Counted from the stretch's first letter, positions 8,478 to 18,283 are shown. The stretch: 64,000 bases of DNA from Gottschalkia acidurici 9a (GCF_000299355.1 NC_018664.1:62001-126000); one strand, 5' to 3'. Made by a program: numbers and translations. Notes: generated by a model not told the origin, from the sequence alone.

Positions 8478-8523
8478 CATTATATTAGAAACCAACCTTC
8501 TAAAGTTGCTTTCTAATATAATG
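8478..8523. repeat. perfect 14-bp inverted repeat
   Basis: CATTATATTAGAAA (8478-8491) and its exact reverse complement (8510-8523) flank an 18-base loop. It sits just after the IS605-like remnant. No U-run follows on either strand, so it is not a clear terminator. The remainder of 8530-8750 shows nothing I can name. Confidence 0.4.
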
Positions 8524-8758
8524 TTTGCAGTAGTTATACCTAAATCCTTTAGAGCTCTTTTAAATCTTGATTTACTTCTAAATCATATCAATGTGAAAAG
8601 TATTTGTTTTAATCATAGATATCAGTATAGCTATATATTTTCAGTATAAATGGAAGTACAGTTTTCTTATTAAAAGATATTAAACCATACGATTACAATA
8701 ATTTGTTACTATCAAATTAAGTACCAATTAACCATATGTGAAGGTGTGTAACAACCAG

Positions 8759-8825
8759 CCATTTATACTTAAGAGAAGACTAGTTGTACTAAATATATTG
8801 AAAAATAAATATAGAATGTTATCCT
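8759..8825 (+). promoter_or_regulatory. LytTR/AgrA-type promoter module, copy 3 (no gene downstream)
   Basis: CCATTTATA (8759-8767) and CTAGTTGTA (8780-8788) are 21 bp apart, each one mismatch from the repeats in copies 1 and 2. TTGAAA (8798-8803) follows after the same 9 bases, and TATCCT lies 16 bases further. The next 120 bases resemble the leader after copy 1 (ACTTTC then a G-rich run, then TATTATAGTA-like sequence), but no gene follows before the lysC terminator. It is an orphan or decayed copy. Confidence 0.55.
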
Positions 8826-9020
8826 AGATATGTGGGATAAGGGTTTATTACTATAAAATTCATTTTTAGTCTTATTAAGACTAAAGTAAGATGAAACAAC
8901 TTTCATAAGGGGTGGGGCTACATTATAGTAAAAATATGATATCAATAACTTTGTGAACTAAATAGTATAGAATAAAAAGCTACTTCACAGGATATCACAG
9001 AAATCATTATATTTTTCTTA

Positions 9021-9067
9021 ATAAAAAATGTTTCTTGCTAGGTGTCTTTGCAAGAAACATTTTTTAT
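9021..9067 (-). terminator. terminator of lysC
   Basis: An 18-bp perfect inverted repeat (9021-9038/9050-9067, core ATGTTTCTTGC) with A/T-rich flanks giving a U-run on either strand. It lies 8 bases past the lysC stop. Confidence 0.8.
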
Positions 9068-9074
9068 CCTCTAA

Positions 9075-10313
9075 TTAAACAGCTTTATTTTTTCCAGACA
9101 CTTTATCTAGTCCAAATTTACTATGAAGTGCATTAAGAGCCTCAACACCTTTACCTTCCTCTATTATACAAGAGATTTTGATTTCAGATGTGCTTATCAT
9201 ACCGATATTTATTCCTAAATCGTATAGAGTTTGGAAGAAAGAAGATGCTATATCTGCACTTCCAGCTATACCAGTACCTACTATAGATACCTTAACTACA
9301 GATCTATCATATAGTACCTCTTTAGCTCCTATTTCTTCAGCAACTTTTCTTGTAACGTCTAAAGCTTCGTTAAGTTCATCACCTTTGACAGTAAAAGTAA
9401 TATCATTTACTGAATTTCTAGTTACGTTTTGTATTATCATATCAAAGAATATACCATTAGAAGCTAAAGCAGAGAATACCTTAAAAGCTATACCAGGTTT
9501 ATCAGGAACCTCTATAACTGATACTTTAGCTATATCTTTATCTAGTGCCACACCACTTACTATCGCTTTTTCCATAGAATTCACCTCCGCAATTTCTGTC
9601 CCAGGATTATCATTTAGACTAGATCTAACTATAAGAGGCATATTATACTTTCTAGCTAATTCTACGGCTCTTGGGTGAAGAACACCTGCGCCTAAACTTG
9701 CTAATTCTAACATCTCATCATAGCTAATCTTATCTATTTTGTTAGCTGTACTAACCAATCTAGGGTCTGTAGTATATACACCATCAACATCTGTATATAT
9801 CTCACACTTTTTAGCTCCTATAGATGATGCTATAGCAACTGCCGAAGTGTCAGATCCACCTCTACCTAGAGTAGTTATATCGTTTTTTTCATTTATACCT
9901 TGGAAACCAGCTACTATAATTATGTTTCCTTTACTCAGTTCACTTTTAAGTCTTTGAGTATTAATCTCCTTAATACGTGCATTTTTATGCTTACCTGTAG
10001 TTAAAACACCACATTGAGGTCCAGTAAGTGAGATAGCTTTGTGCCCTAAAGAGTTTATGGCCATAGATAGAAGTGATATAGATATCTGTTCTCCAGTCGA
10101 AACAAGCATATCTAACTCTCTACTAGATGGATTTAGAGTTACTTGCTTTGCTTTCTCTATAAGTTCATCAGTAGTATCTCCCATAGCGGAAACCACCACT
10201 ATTACATCACTACCACTTTCTTTAGTTTTAATAATTCTCTTTGCTACATTAAATATTCTTTCCACATTTCCTACGGATGTTCCACCATATTTTTGAACTA
10301 TTATATTTTCCAT
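9075..10313 (-). CDS. lysC: aspartate kinase
   Basis: 412 residues, the size of monofunctional aspartokinases. It phosphorylates aspartate, the first step towards threonine, lysine and methionine. The kinase domain begins VQKYGGTSVG (residues 6-15) and includes GRGGSDTSAVA and YTDVDGVYTTDPR. Two C-terminal ACT domains (from about 265, with VSVIEVPDKPGIA, and about 342, VSIVGTGIAG) make feedback inhibition likely. The ATG at 10313 is preceded immediately by an in-frame stop, and its ribosome site is weak. It lies 103 bases downstream of hom on the same strand. Confidence 0.93.
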   Translation of the reverse strand: MENIIVQKYGGTSVGNVERIFNVAKRIIKTKESGSDVIVVVSAMGDTTDELIEKAKQVTLNPSSRELDMLVSTGEQISISLLSMAINSLGHKAISLTGPQCGVLTTGKHKNARIKEINTQRLKSELSKGNIIIVAGFQGINEKNDITTLGRGGSDTSAVAIASSIGAKKCEIYTDVDGVYTTDPRLVSTANKIDKISYDEMLELASLGAGVLHPRAVELARKYNMPLIVRSSLNDNPGTEIAEVNSMEKAIVSGVALDKDIAKVSVIEVPDKPGIAFKVFSALASNGIFFDMIIQNVTRNSVNDITFTVKGDELNEALDVTRKVAEEIGAKEVLYDRSVVKVSIVGTGIAGSADIASSFFQTLYDLGINIGMISTSEIKISCIIEEGKGVEALNALHSKFGLDKVSGKNKAV

Positions 10314-10416
10314 CTAAAGTCCGTTATGCAAAACCTATTTGTTCAATGCACTTGATTTTGCCAAAAGTTTTACTAACGGGATTCACTCCCTTCTATAATA
10401 TATTTTTATTACGATG

Positions 10417-11658
10417 TTATATATTAACGTTCTCGCTTTCGATTCTTAAATAGCAGAAACTTCCCTTTGGTAAATTAAGTTTAGCTATCATAGACTCCAT
10501 ACTTTCAGAATCTATTTTTTCTGTTAATATAACTAGTTCGTGTCCTGAAGATATAACCTTATGATTTAATCCAATATCATTAATACTATTTAATAACTTA
10601 TCACTATTTACATTGGATACTCTCATATAGTAATTTCCTTTAAATAATTTAGAACCACTTGGTTTTATATCAGTGTTGTTAGTAAAGCTATACTCTTTAT
10701 AGTTTTCAAGAACTATATCTAGTATATCAGTAACTACAGCATTTGCAGTAGGATTTTTACCAGCACCTCTACCATAGAATTGTAGCTCGTCTACTATGTC
10801 TCCCTCTATAGAAACGATGTTGAAAGCATCTTTTACACTAGCAAAAGGAGCAGAATCATCTACAAGTAATGGCTCTACAGAAGCCGAACATTCATTACCA
10901 GCAATAGTGGCACTCCCAATAAGTTTAGGTACAAGAGATAAATCTTTAAAGTTTTTTATATCTGAAGCAGATACAGAAGTTATACCTCTACACACAACAT
11001 CATCAAAACCTACATGAGCTCCAAATCCTAAAGATGCTAATATAGAGATTTTTCTAGCAGCATCGAAACCTTCAATATCATCAGTTGGATCAGCTTCAGC
11101 ATATCCGTATTTATGAGCTAGAGATAAAGCTTCATCAAAACTTAAATCTTCATCATACATTTTAGATAATATGAAGTTTGTAGTTCCATTTAATATCCCT
11201 TTTATATTAGAAACAGAGTTTATTTTTATAATGTCTTTAAGGCCTTTTATAACAGGTATACCGCCGGCAACACTAGCCTCATATAAAAGTCCTACGTTAT
11301 TTTCATCAGCTAATTTGTGAAGTTCATCTAAGTATGGTGAGATAACTGCTTTATTAGCTGTAACTACATGTTTACCACTTCTAAGAGACTTAATGATATA
11401 TTCATAAGGTAGTTCTATACCACCTAAAACTTCTACTAATATATCTATGCTAGAGTCGTTTAAAATGTCATCCACATTTTCAGTTAAAATACTAGGATCT
11501 ACACCTAAACCTCTATCTTTGCTCTTATCTCTAACTAATATTTTAGATATCTCAATATTTTTTCCAGTAGCTTTTTTTAAGCTTTCCTTTTTATCTCTCA
11601 ATATTTCATAAACCCCAGAACCCACAGTTCCCAGACCTAATAAACCAACCTTAACCAT
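10417..11658 (-). CDS. hom: homoserine dehydrogenase
   Basis: 413 residues from ATG 11658, chosen because MVKVGLLGLGTVGSGV is the family N-terminus and GGGTGG lies just upstream; an in-frame ATG at 11727 would add 23 unlikely residues. It reduces aspartate semialdehyde to homoserine with NAD(P)H. Visible parts are the Rossmann motif GLGTVGSG, the catalytic-domain motif GILNGTTNFIL, the YAEADPTDDIEG stretch and a C-terminal ACT domain (VILTEKIDSESM). It is divergent from thrC and leads the hom-lysC unit. Confidence 0.92.
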   Translation of the reverse strand: MVKVGLLGLGTVGSGVYEILRDKKESLKKATGKNIEISKILVRDKSKDRGLGVDPSILTENVDDILNDSSIDILVEVLGGIELPYEYIIKSLRSGKHVVTANKAVISPYLDELHKLADENNVGLLYEASVAGGIPVIKGLKDIIKINSVSNIKGILNGTTNFILSKMYDEDLSFDEALSLAHKYGYAEADPTDDIEGFDAARKISILASLGFGAHVGFDDVVCRGITSVSASDIKNFKDLSLVPKLIGSATIAGNECSASVEPLLVDDSAPFASVKDAFNIVSIEGDIVDELQFYGRGAGKNPTANAVVTDILDIVLENYKEYSFTNNTDIKPSGSKLFKGNYYMRVSNVNSDKLLNSINDIGLNHKVISSGHELVILTEKIDSESMESMIAKLNLPKGSFCYLRIESENVNI

Positions 11659-11846
11659 TACCAATAACCACCCTTTCGTATATAATTTATTATCCGATAT
11701 TAAAAACCTAGCGCATAAAATAACCACTTTTAAATAGTTTTCGTTAATTAAACTTTATATATCAAAGCAAATGAACCCCGCTTAGTCACTACTTAAATAT
11801 TTCAAAGTGTAATTGTATAAAAAACACTTGTGTTTCACTGAAAAAC

Positions 11847-11874
11847 ATTATATCATATAATAGACATTAATCAA
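11847..11874 (-). promoter_or_regulatory. promoter of hom-lysC
   Basis: On the minus strand TTGATT (11874-11869), 16 bases, then TATAAT (11852-11847). This gives a leader of about 180 bases before hom. The leader has small overlapping inverted repeats (AAACAC/GTGTTT at 11822-11835 and AAGTGT/ACACTT) but no convincing attenuator. Confidence 0.6.
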
Positions 11875-11919
11875 TAGGTTTTATAAATATTTTTAAAAAA
11901 ATACTCGGAGGTAATAGAT

Positions 11920-13398
11920 ATGAGTTTATATTATAAAAGTACTAGAGGAGACAGTGAAAAAGTAAATTCACTAGAAGCAATAGTTAAAGGTATAGCAAAT
12001 GATGGAGGTTTATATGTACCTTCATATATAGAAAAAATAGATATGAGCTTAAATGAATTATCTAAAATGAACTATCAAGAATTAGCATACTATATTATAA
12101 ATAAATTCTTTCCAGACTTTAGCGAGGAAGAGCTTAAAGACTGTGTAAATAGTGCGTATGATGAAAAATTTGATACTAAAGAAATAGCACCAATAGTAGA
12201 AAAGTCAGGAGCTTATTTTTTAGAGTTATTTCATGGTCCAACATTAGCATTTAAGGATATGGCACTTTCAATACTACCTTATTTATTAAAAACATCAGCT
12301 ACAAAATTAGACTATTTAAAAGAGATAGTAATACTTACAGCTACTTCTGGAGATACTGGGAAAGCTGCACTAGAAGGATTTAAAGATGTAGATGGAATAA
12401 AGATAATAGTTTATTATCCAGAAAACGGAGTTAGCGAAGTGCAAGAAAGACAGATGATAACTCAAGAAGGAAAAAACACTTATGTAGTTGGAATAAAAGG
12501 AAACTTTGATGATGCTCAAAGTGGAGTAAAGGAAGCCTTTAACAATAGAGAATTTAATTTAGATTTAGATAGTGAAGGATATGTATTATCTTCAGCGAAT
12601 TCTATAAATATAGGAAGGCTAGTTCCACAAGTGGTATATTACTTCCACGGATATATAGAGCTTTTAAGAAGTGGTAAGATAAAAGAAGGAGATAAAATAA
12701 ACGTAGTAGTTCCTACAGGAAACTTTGGAAATATATTAGCAGCCTTTTATGCTAAAAAAATGGGCTTACCTATAAACAGATTTATATGTGCATCTAATGA
12801 GAATAATGTACTATCAGACTTCTTTAAAGATGGTGTATATGATAGAAGAAGGGAATTAAAGCTTACTAATTCACCATCTATGGATATATTGATTTCAAGT
12901 AACTTAGAAAGACTATTATATGAATTAAGCGGTGAAGATGATGAGAATTTAAAAGAACTTATGGATAAACTTTCACAAGATGGTATATATGAAGTTTCGG
13001 ATAGAATAAAAGTTGGATTAAAGGATTTCTATGGTAACTTTGCAACGGAAGAGGAAACACACAGTGCAATATCAAAAGTATACAAAGGTACAGATTATGT
13101 AATGGATACTCATACTGCGGTAGCTTATTCTGTATATGAAAAATATAAAGATGAAACAGGAGACAATACTCCTACAATAATAGATTCGACAGCGAGTCCA
13201 TTTAAGTTCACAAGAAGTGTTAGTGATTCATTAGGAATAGAGATAGAAGGTAAGAATGACTTTGAACTTATAAAAGAACTATCTAACAAGACTGGACTAA
13301 TAATACCAAATTCTATAAAGGATTTAGAAACTAGAGAAATCTTACACAAAACAGTTTGCAATAAGGATGAGATAAAAGAAGCTATAAAAAAATATTAA
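11920..13398 (+). CDS. thrC: threonine synthase
   Basis: 492 residues, the long class of threonine synthase (PLP fold type II), which converts O-phosphohomoserine to threonine. The PLP lysine is K112 in HGPTLAFKDMAL. Other markers are the N-terminal STRG and TATSGDTGKAA, and the PLP-phosphate loop VPTGNFGN. The ribosome site is CGGAGG before ATG 11920. It is followed after 18 bases by thrB. Confidence 0.95.
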   Translation: MSLYYKSTRGDSEKVNSLEAIVKGIANDGGLYVPSYIEKIDMSLNELSKMNYQELAYYIINKFFPDFSEEELKDCVNSAYDEKFDTKEIAPIVEKSGAYFLELFHGPTLAFKDMALSILPYLLKTSATKLDYLKEIVILTATSGDTGKAALEGFKDVDGIKIIVYYPENGVSEVQERQMITQEGKNTYVVGIKGNFDDAQSGVKEAFNNREFNLDLDSEGYVLSSANSINIGRLVPQVVYYFHGYIELLRSGKIKEGDKINVVVPTGNFGNILAAFYAKKMGLPINRFICASNENNVLSDFFKDGVYDRRRELKLTNSPSMDILISSNLERLLYELSGEDDENLKELMDKLSQDGIYEVSDRIKVGLKDFYGNFATEEETHSAISKVYKGTDYVMDTHTAVAYSVYEKYKDETGDNTPTIIDSTASPFKFTRSVSDSLGIEIEGKNDFELIKELSNKTGLIIPNSIKDLETREILHKTVCNKDEIKEAIKKY

Positions 13399-13416
13399 AA
13401 AGTTAGGTGAAAATTT

Positions 13417-14301
13417 ATGATAGAGGTTATAGTACCAGCAACAAGTGCTAACATAGGGCCGGGCTTTGATACTTTAGGGATTGCACTCAATATTTACAAC
13501 AAGTTTACAGTCGAAGAAATAGAGGCAGGATTAATAATAGAAGGTTGCGAAGAGAAGTATGCAGATGAAAGTAATCTAGTATACCAGTCTATGGTTAAGT
13601 GCTTTGAAAAAGTAGGATATGAGCCAAAGGGAATAAAAATATCTATAGAAACTGATATTCCAGTATCAAGGGGATTAGGAAGTAGCGCTACTTGTATAGT
13701 AGGCGGAATAATAGCTGCTAATGAATTAGCTGGATCTCCCTTAAATAAAAAGAAAATACTAGAACTTGCAACAGAGATGGAAGGACATCCAGACAATGTA
13801 GCACCTGCACTATTTGGAGGAATGATTACTTCCGTATATGACGAAAAAGTTTATTATAGTAAAGTAAATATAGCAAAAGGATTAAAATTTTTAGCCCTTA
13901 TACCAAACTTTAAACTATCTACTAAAAAGTCTAGATCGGTACTCCCAAAAGTTGTTCCTCATAGTGATGCTATATTCAACGTAGGAAGGGTAGCACTTAT
14001 GATATCAGCATTACAAAACGGAGAGTTTGATTTATTAAAGATAGGTGGTCAGGATAAATTACACCAACAATATAGAGGTGCTTTAATAGACGGATATGAC
14101 ATAATACTTGAACATTGTAAAAATATCGGAGTAAAAGGAGTATTTCTAAGTGGAGCAGGCCCAACTATACTTGTAGCAGTAGAAGAAGATGATAATGAAA
14201 CTTATAAAGAGATAAATAAAATTCTTGATACATTGGAGAATAAATGGGAGATAAAAGAATTAAGTATAGACTATAAAGGAGCTTTCTTTAAGAAAGTTTA
14301 G
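13417..14301 (+). CDS. thrB: homoserine kinase
   Basis: 294-residue GHMP-family kinase that makes O-phosphohomoserine for ThrC. The N-terminus [15 protein letters not shown] and the ATP-binding motif [12 protein letters not shown] are typical, as is the C-terminal [10 protein letters not shown]. It lies 18 bases after thrC and 25 bases before the ACT-domain gene, so the three probably form one operon. Confidence 0.95.
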   Translation: MIEVIVPATSANIGPGFDTLGIALNIYNKFTVEEIEAGLIIEGCEEKYADESNLVYQSMVKCFEKVGYEPKGIKISIETDIPVSRGLGSSATCIVGGIIAANELAGSPLNKKKILELATEMEGHPDNVAPALFGGMITSVYDEKVYYSKVNIAKGLKFLALIPNFKLSTKKSRSVLPKVVPHSDAIFNVGRVALMISALQNGEFDLLKIGGQDKLHQQYRGALIDGYDIILEHCKNIGVKGVFLSGAGPTILVAVEEDDNETYKEINKILDTLENKWEIKELSIDYKGAFFKKV

Positions 14302-14326
14302 ATTAAAGATAGGAGTAGAGTATAAT

Positions 14327-14773
14327 ATGTATTCTATAGAAAGTAAGTATCTAGTGATAGATAAAGATATACTTCCTGATGTATTTGAGAAGGTATTATT
14401 AGCAAAAGAGCTTTTAAGAACAGGTGAGGTTAAGGAGATAACGGAAGCAGTTAAGAAAGTAGGAATAAGTAGAAGTACTTTCTACAAATATAAAGATAGT
14501 GTATTTACGTTAGATGAAAGATCTATGGGTAAGAAAGTTACACTATCTTTCTTATTGAGTCATATGCAAGGGGTATTATCGAATGTATTACAAACTATAT
14601 CTGCTAACGGCGGGAATGTATTAACTATTAATCAAGACATTCCTATACATGATGTGGCAAATGTAAGCATAACTTTTGATGTTAGTCACATAAAGATAAG
14701 TATAGAGGAAGTAATAGAAGAAGTAAAAAGTATAGAAGGGGTTCAAAAGCTAGTAGTAGTTACTATGGAGTAG
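14327..14773 (+). CDS. ACT domain-containing regulatory protein (UPF0735/PheB-like)
   Basis: 148 residues. The N-terminal part (about 15-60) reads like a small helix-turn-helix ([19 protein letters not shown]); residues 70-148 form an ACT domain ([20 protein letters not shown]). The gene commonly sits near hom/thr genes in Firmicutes and probably senses an amino acid, but its exact role is unknown to me. It follows thrB closely with ribosome site AGGAG. Confidence 0.85.
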   Translation: MYSIESKYLVIDKDILPDVFEKVLLAKELLRTGEVKEITEAVKKVGISRSTFYKYKDSVFTLDERSMGKKVTLSFLLSHMQGVLSNVLQTISANGGNVLTINQDIPIHDVANVSITFDVSHIKISIEEVIEEVKSIEGVQKLVVVTME

Positions 14774-14799
14774 TCTCAACAATACAAAGGGGGAGTGAA

Positions 14800-15774
14800 A
14801 TGAAACAAAAAAGGTTAGTTGCATTAGGGGTATTTATACTATTACTTATTTTAAATACTGCGTTTAGTAGTGTAGAAAATAGTATTTACACTTCTAAAGG
14901 AGAATGGTATGAAGAGATACACACTCAGGGTTCGATTGAACAATTAGCACTGTTAGAAGTTGACGGAATTATTCAAGACACTGGGTCTGGATATGCAGGA
15001 CTTGGAACTAATTATAATCATCAGACATTTTTAAAACAACTTGAGTATGCTTTTGAAAATGAAAGTATAAAAGGAGTTGTTTTAAAAGTAAATTCACCTG
15101 GAGGTGGAGTATTAGAGAGTGATGAAATTCATAGAAAAATAAGCTTGCTGAAAAAAGAACATAAAAAGCCAGTAGTAGTATATATGGACGGGGTTGCAGC
15201 TTCTGGAGGATATTATATTTCAGCACCTGCAGATAAAATAGTTGCAAATAGAAATACTATGACAGGTTCACTTGGAGTTATAATGGAAGGGACAAATTAT
15301 CACCAACTTGCAGAAAACTATGGGGTAAAAACAGATGTTATAAAAAGTGGGGCTTACAAAGATATATTTAGTCCTATGAAAGAGATGACCCCTGAAGAGC
15401 GAGCAATATTACAGTCCTTAGTAGATGAAAGTTATCAATTCTTTGTAGATGTCATATCTGAAGGCAGAAAATTAAGTAAGGAAAGAGTGCTAGAAATAGC
15501 TGATGGAAGAATTTATAGTGCATTACAAGCAAAAGAGTTAGGATTAATAGATGAAATCGGATACTTGGAAGATGCTATATCTAGTGCTGCTAAGCTTTCA
15601 AATGCAGATAATCCTACAGTCGTTAAGTTTAAGCAACCTAAGTGGTCCGCATTTGACACTGTATTTAGCTATGTATCAAAATACTATAATAAGTCATTAG
15701 GAACTAATATGATAGAAATAGATAAATTTACGAAATCAGACCGTCCAAAGCTAATGTATTTATGGATTCAATAA
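14800..15774 (+). CDS. sppA: signal peptide peptidase SppA
   Basis: 324 residues with an N-terminal membrane anchor (about 7-25) and an extracellular serine protease domain. Catalytic S135 (GVAASGGYY) and K187 (SGAYKDIF) are 52 residues apart, as in the Bacillus enzyme (S147/K199). It degrades cleaved signal peptides. The ribosome site is AAGGGGGAG before ATG 14800. It is followed immediately by the RDD protein gene. Confidence 0.92.
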   Translation: MKQKRLVALGVFILLLILNTAFSSVENSIYTSKGEWYEEIHTQGSIEQLALLEVDGIIQDTGSGYAGLGTNYNHQTFLKQLEYAFENESIKGVVLKVNSPGGGVLESDEIHRKISLLKKEHKKPVVVYMDGVAASGGYYISAPADKIVANRNTMTGSLGVIMEGTNYHQLAENYGVKTDVIKSGAYKDIFSPMKEMTPEERAILQSLVDESYQFFVDVISEGRKLSKERVLEIADGRIYSALQAKELGLIDEIGYLEDAISSAAKLSNADNPTVVKFKQPKWSAFDTVFSYVSKYYNKSLGTNMIEIDKFTKSDRPKLMYLWIQ

Positions 15775-15786
15775 GGGGTGGTAATC

Positions 15787-16227
15787 ATGAGGACTTATAG
15801 ATTAGCAGGATTTTGGACTAGATTTTTGGCTTATATGATAGATATTTTAACCATTGTATCAATATCCGGAATAATATTAAGAGGTTATGCTAAGGAGATT
15901 CCTTTCTTAGGCATAAGTATGGTATCTATTGGTATAATTGGCTTTATATATTTTACAGTAATGACTAAATTGCTAGGTCAAACTCTGGGAAAAATGATTA
16001 TGGGAATAAAAGTAGTTAGAATAGACAATAAAGAGTTAGACTGGATAACACTTGTATATCGTGAGGGAATTGGCAGATTTATATCTCAGCTTTTAGGACT
16101 TCACTTAGGGTATATATGGTGTGGTTTCAGTCCTCGAAAACAGACCTGGCATGATAGTATAAGCGATACATATGTAGTTTTTATAGATGAACTAACTTGT
16201 AAGCATATGATCGAAGTTCAAGAGTAG
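15787..16227 (+). CDS. RDD family membrane protein
   Basis: 146 residues, start ATG 15787 with GGGGTGG just upstream; the in-frame GTG at 15778 lies inside that ribosome site and is rejected. It has three membrane helices and the RDD hallmarks AGFWTRFLAYMIDIL near the N-terminus and GQTLGKMIMGIKVV in the middle. Transport or stress roles have been proposed for the family; none can be assigned here. It starts 13 bases after sppA, so probably co-transcribed. Confidence 0.85.
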   Translation: MRTYRLAGFWTRFLAYMIDILTIVSISGIILRGYAKEIPFLGISMVSIGIIGFIYFTVMTKLLGQTLGKMIMGIKVVRIDNKELDWITLVYREGIGRFISQLLGLHLGYIWCGFSPRKQTWHDSISDTYVVFIDELTCKHMIEVQE

Positions 16228-16281
16228 TATCTTGACCTAAATGTAAGGATTGAAATAAGCGTGTTAATAAATTAACAATAG

Positions 16282-16310
16282 TTGAAAATATAAAAGATAT
16301 ATTATAAGAT
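16282..16310 (+). promoter_or_regulatory. promoter of the gcv operon
   Basis: TTGAAA (16282-16287), 17 bases, TAAGAT (16305-16310), placed about 30 bases before the first glycine aptamer. Confidence 0.5.
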
Positions 16311-16344
16311 AATGGTGAAATAAGAAATGTAATATAGAACCAGA

Positions 16345-16526
16345 TGAAGATAGTGTGAGATATCTATTGGAGATAGCCGAAGAAGCAATATAAAAGTATG
16401 CCAACTTTTATAGAAACTTTCAGGCAAAAGGAACGCTATTGGATGGGTCTCTGAAGAGATCGATGTAAATCGACACCGAAGGAGAAATACACTTATGTGT
16501 AGAAGCTCTCAGGTTTGAAAACAGAG
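16345..16526 (+). promoter_or_regulatory. tandem glycine riboswitch
   Basis: Two aptamers in series. The first (about 16349-16436) has GGAGATAGCCGAAGAAGCAA and TTTCAGGCAAAAGGAAC; the second (about 16444-16526) has CACCGAAGGAGAAA and CTCTCAGGTTTGAAAACAG. These are the conserved glycine-aptamer cores. It precedes gcvT and a terminator, so glycine binding probably turns on the cleavage operon, as is known for this class. Confidence 0.92.
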
Positions 16527-16572
16527 GAATATATAGGCAGCTTAATTTACGCGCCTCTATATTCCTTTTTTT
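16526..16572 (+). terminator. riboswitch expression-platform terminator
   Basis: GGAATATATAGG (16526-16537) pairs with CCTCTATATTCC (16554-16565) with one mismatch, followed by seven T (16566-16572). It starts at the last base of the second glycine aptamer, as expected for a transcriptional switch. Confidence 0.85.
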
Positions 16573-16659
16573 ATAACATAGCATGAAATTCTGTATTTAC
16601 ATAATAATTACAGAAGAGTGGGCTAAAAATACACAAAAATATAAGGAGGTAATATTATA

Positions 16660-17772
16660 ATGGCTAAAAGAACAGCTCTTTATGAAATGCATAAAAAACA
16701 CGGTGGTAAATTAGTAGATTACGCAGGATGGGAACTATCAAGTGACTTCGCAGGACTAGGACTTGTAGCAGAACATCAAGCAGTAAGAAATGCAGTAGGT
16801 GTATTCGATGTTTCTCACATGGGAGAAATCGAAATCAAAGGACCAGAAGCGTCTAAATTTGCTCAATATTTAATGACAAATGATTTAGATTCAATAGGAG
16901 ACGGTCAAGTTATATATACTTACTTCTGTTATGAAGACGGAGGAATAGTTGAAGACTTACTAGTTTACAAACGTAATGATCAAGATTTATTATTAGTTGT
17001 AAATGGTGCTAACATAGATAAAGACGTTGAATGGATAAACCAACACGCTTCTAAATTTGATGTTACAGTTATAGATAGCTCACCACAAATATCAGAAGTA
17101 GCAGTTCAAGGACCAAAAGCTCAAGCAACTCTTCAAAAATTAGTTAACTTTGATTTAGATGAAATAAAATTCTTCCACTTCAAAGAAGATGTAGACGTAG
17201 CTGGAGTAAAATGTATAGTATCTAGAACTGGATATACTGGAGAAGACGGATTCGAAGTATACTTTGCAAATGATGATTCAATTAAAGTTTGGGAAGCAGT
17301 ATTTGAAGCTGGAGAAGAATTTGGAATACAACCAGCAGGACTTGGATGTAGAGATACATTAAGATTCGAAGCTAACTTACCTCTTTATGGAAATGAATTA
17401 ACAAAAGATAATTCACCATTAGAAGCTGGATACGGTTTCTTCGTTAAAGTGAATAAAGAAAGCGACTTCATAGGAAAAGCAGCTCTTCAAAAACAAAAAG
17501 AAGAAGGATTAAAAAGAAAAGTAGTTGGATTCGAATTAGTAGACAAAGGAATTCCAAGACACGGATACCCAGTTGAAGTAAATGGTAAAGAAGTAGGATA
17601 TGTAACAACTGGATATGCAGCTCCATCAGTAGGAAAAACTATAGGTATGGCTATGGTTGATATAGAATATACTGAATTAGGAACAGAATTAGAAATAGTT
17701 ATAAGAAAGAAAAAAGCTAAAGCGAAAGTTATAAGCAGAAAGTTCTTAGAAAGACACAATAAATCAAAATAA
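16660..17772 (+). CDS. gcvT: glycine cleavage system T-protein (aminomethyltransferase)
   Basis: 370 residues, normal for GcvT. It transfers the methylene group from the aminomethyl-lipoyl arm of GcvH to tetrahydrofolate, releasing ammonia. Visible motifs are VFDVSHMGEI near the N-terminus, SRTGYTGEDGFEVY in the middle and LEAGYGFFVK. First gene of gcvT-gcvH-gcvPA-gcvPB. Codons in these genes end in C more often (TTC, AAC, CAC, TAC) than in neighbours, a sign of high expression. Confidence 0.95.
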   Translation: MAKRTALYEMHKKHGGKLVDYAGWELSSDFAGLGLVAEHQAVRNAVGVFDVSHMGEIEIKGPEASKFAQYLMTNDLDSIGDGQVIYTYFCYEDGGIVEDLLVYKRNDQDLLLVVNGANIDKDVEWINQHASKFDVTVIDSSPQISEVAVQGPKAQATLQKLVNFDLDEIKFFHFKEDVDVAGVKCIVSRTGYTGEDGFEVYFANDDSIKVWEAVFEAGEEFGIQPAGLGCRDTLRFEANLPLYGNELTKDNSPLEAGYGFFVKVNKESDFIGKAALQKQKEEGLKRKVVGFELVDKGIPRHGYPVEVNGKEVGYVTTGYAAPSVGKTIGMAMVDIEYTELGTELEIVIRKKKAKAKVISRKFLERHNKSK

Positions 17773-17883
17773 TACTGTTATAATAAATTTGTTGAGTTAG
17801 AGTTGCGCTTATAGCGACTCATTTGCTAAAATGATTATGCAGTAAAAAAAAATACAAACCAAACATTTAAGGAGGATTTTAAA

Positions 17884-18264
17884 ATGAGCAAAATAGTAGA
17901 AGGATTATTATATTCAGAAGACCACGAGTGGATAAAAGTAGAAGGAAACGTAGTAACAATAGGAGTAACAGATCATGCACAAGATCAACTAGGAGAAATA
18001 GTATACGTAGAATTACCAGAAGTTGACGATGAGTTCAACGCTGGAGATGCATTCGGAGTTATAGAATCAGTTAAAGCTGCATCAGACTCATTCTTACCAG
18101 TATCAGGAAAAATAGTAGAAGTAAACGAAGCTTTAGATGACGAACCAGGACTAGTAAACGAAGACGCTTACGCTAACTGGATAGTAAAAGTTGAATTATC
18201 AGATGCTTCAGAATTAGATTCATTAATGGATGCTGCAAAATACGAAGCATTCTGTGCAGAATAA
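17884..18264 (+). CDS. gcvH: glycine cleavage system H-protein
   Basis: 126 residues. It carries the lipoyl arm on K64 (ESVKAAS), the same residue number as in E. coli GcvH, and shuttles the aminomethyl group between P and T proteins. The ribosome site is AAGGAGG. An interrupted hairpin (GAGTTGC/GCGACTC, about 17800-17822) separates it from gcvT and a 16-bp hairpin follows it. Confidence 0.95.
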   Translation: MSKIVEGLLYSEDHEWIKVEGNVVTIGVTDHAQDQLGEIVYVELPEVDDEFNAGDAFGVIESVKAASDSFLPVSGKIVEVNEALDDEPGLVNEDAYANWIVKVELSDASELDSLMDAAKYEAFCAE

Positions 18265-18283
18265 TATAAATTATAAGATATAG

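Noticed and set aside
9178-9678. Plus-strand open frame opposite lysC
   Set aside because: It is the antisense shadow of the aspartate kinase gene, with Ser/Thr/Ile-rich meaningless composition and no ribosome site.
10314-10416. Leader peptide gene (20 codons, GTG start) between hom and lysC
   Set aside because: The putative start overlaps its own ribosome site, the codons show no run of Thr, Lys or Met, and no attenuator hairpin follows.
11660-11860. T-box or lysine riboswitch in the hom leader
   Set aside because: The T-box sequence and lysine-aptamer motifs are absent; only short inverted repeats are visible.
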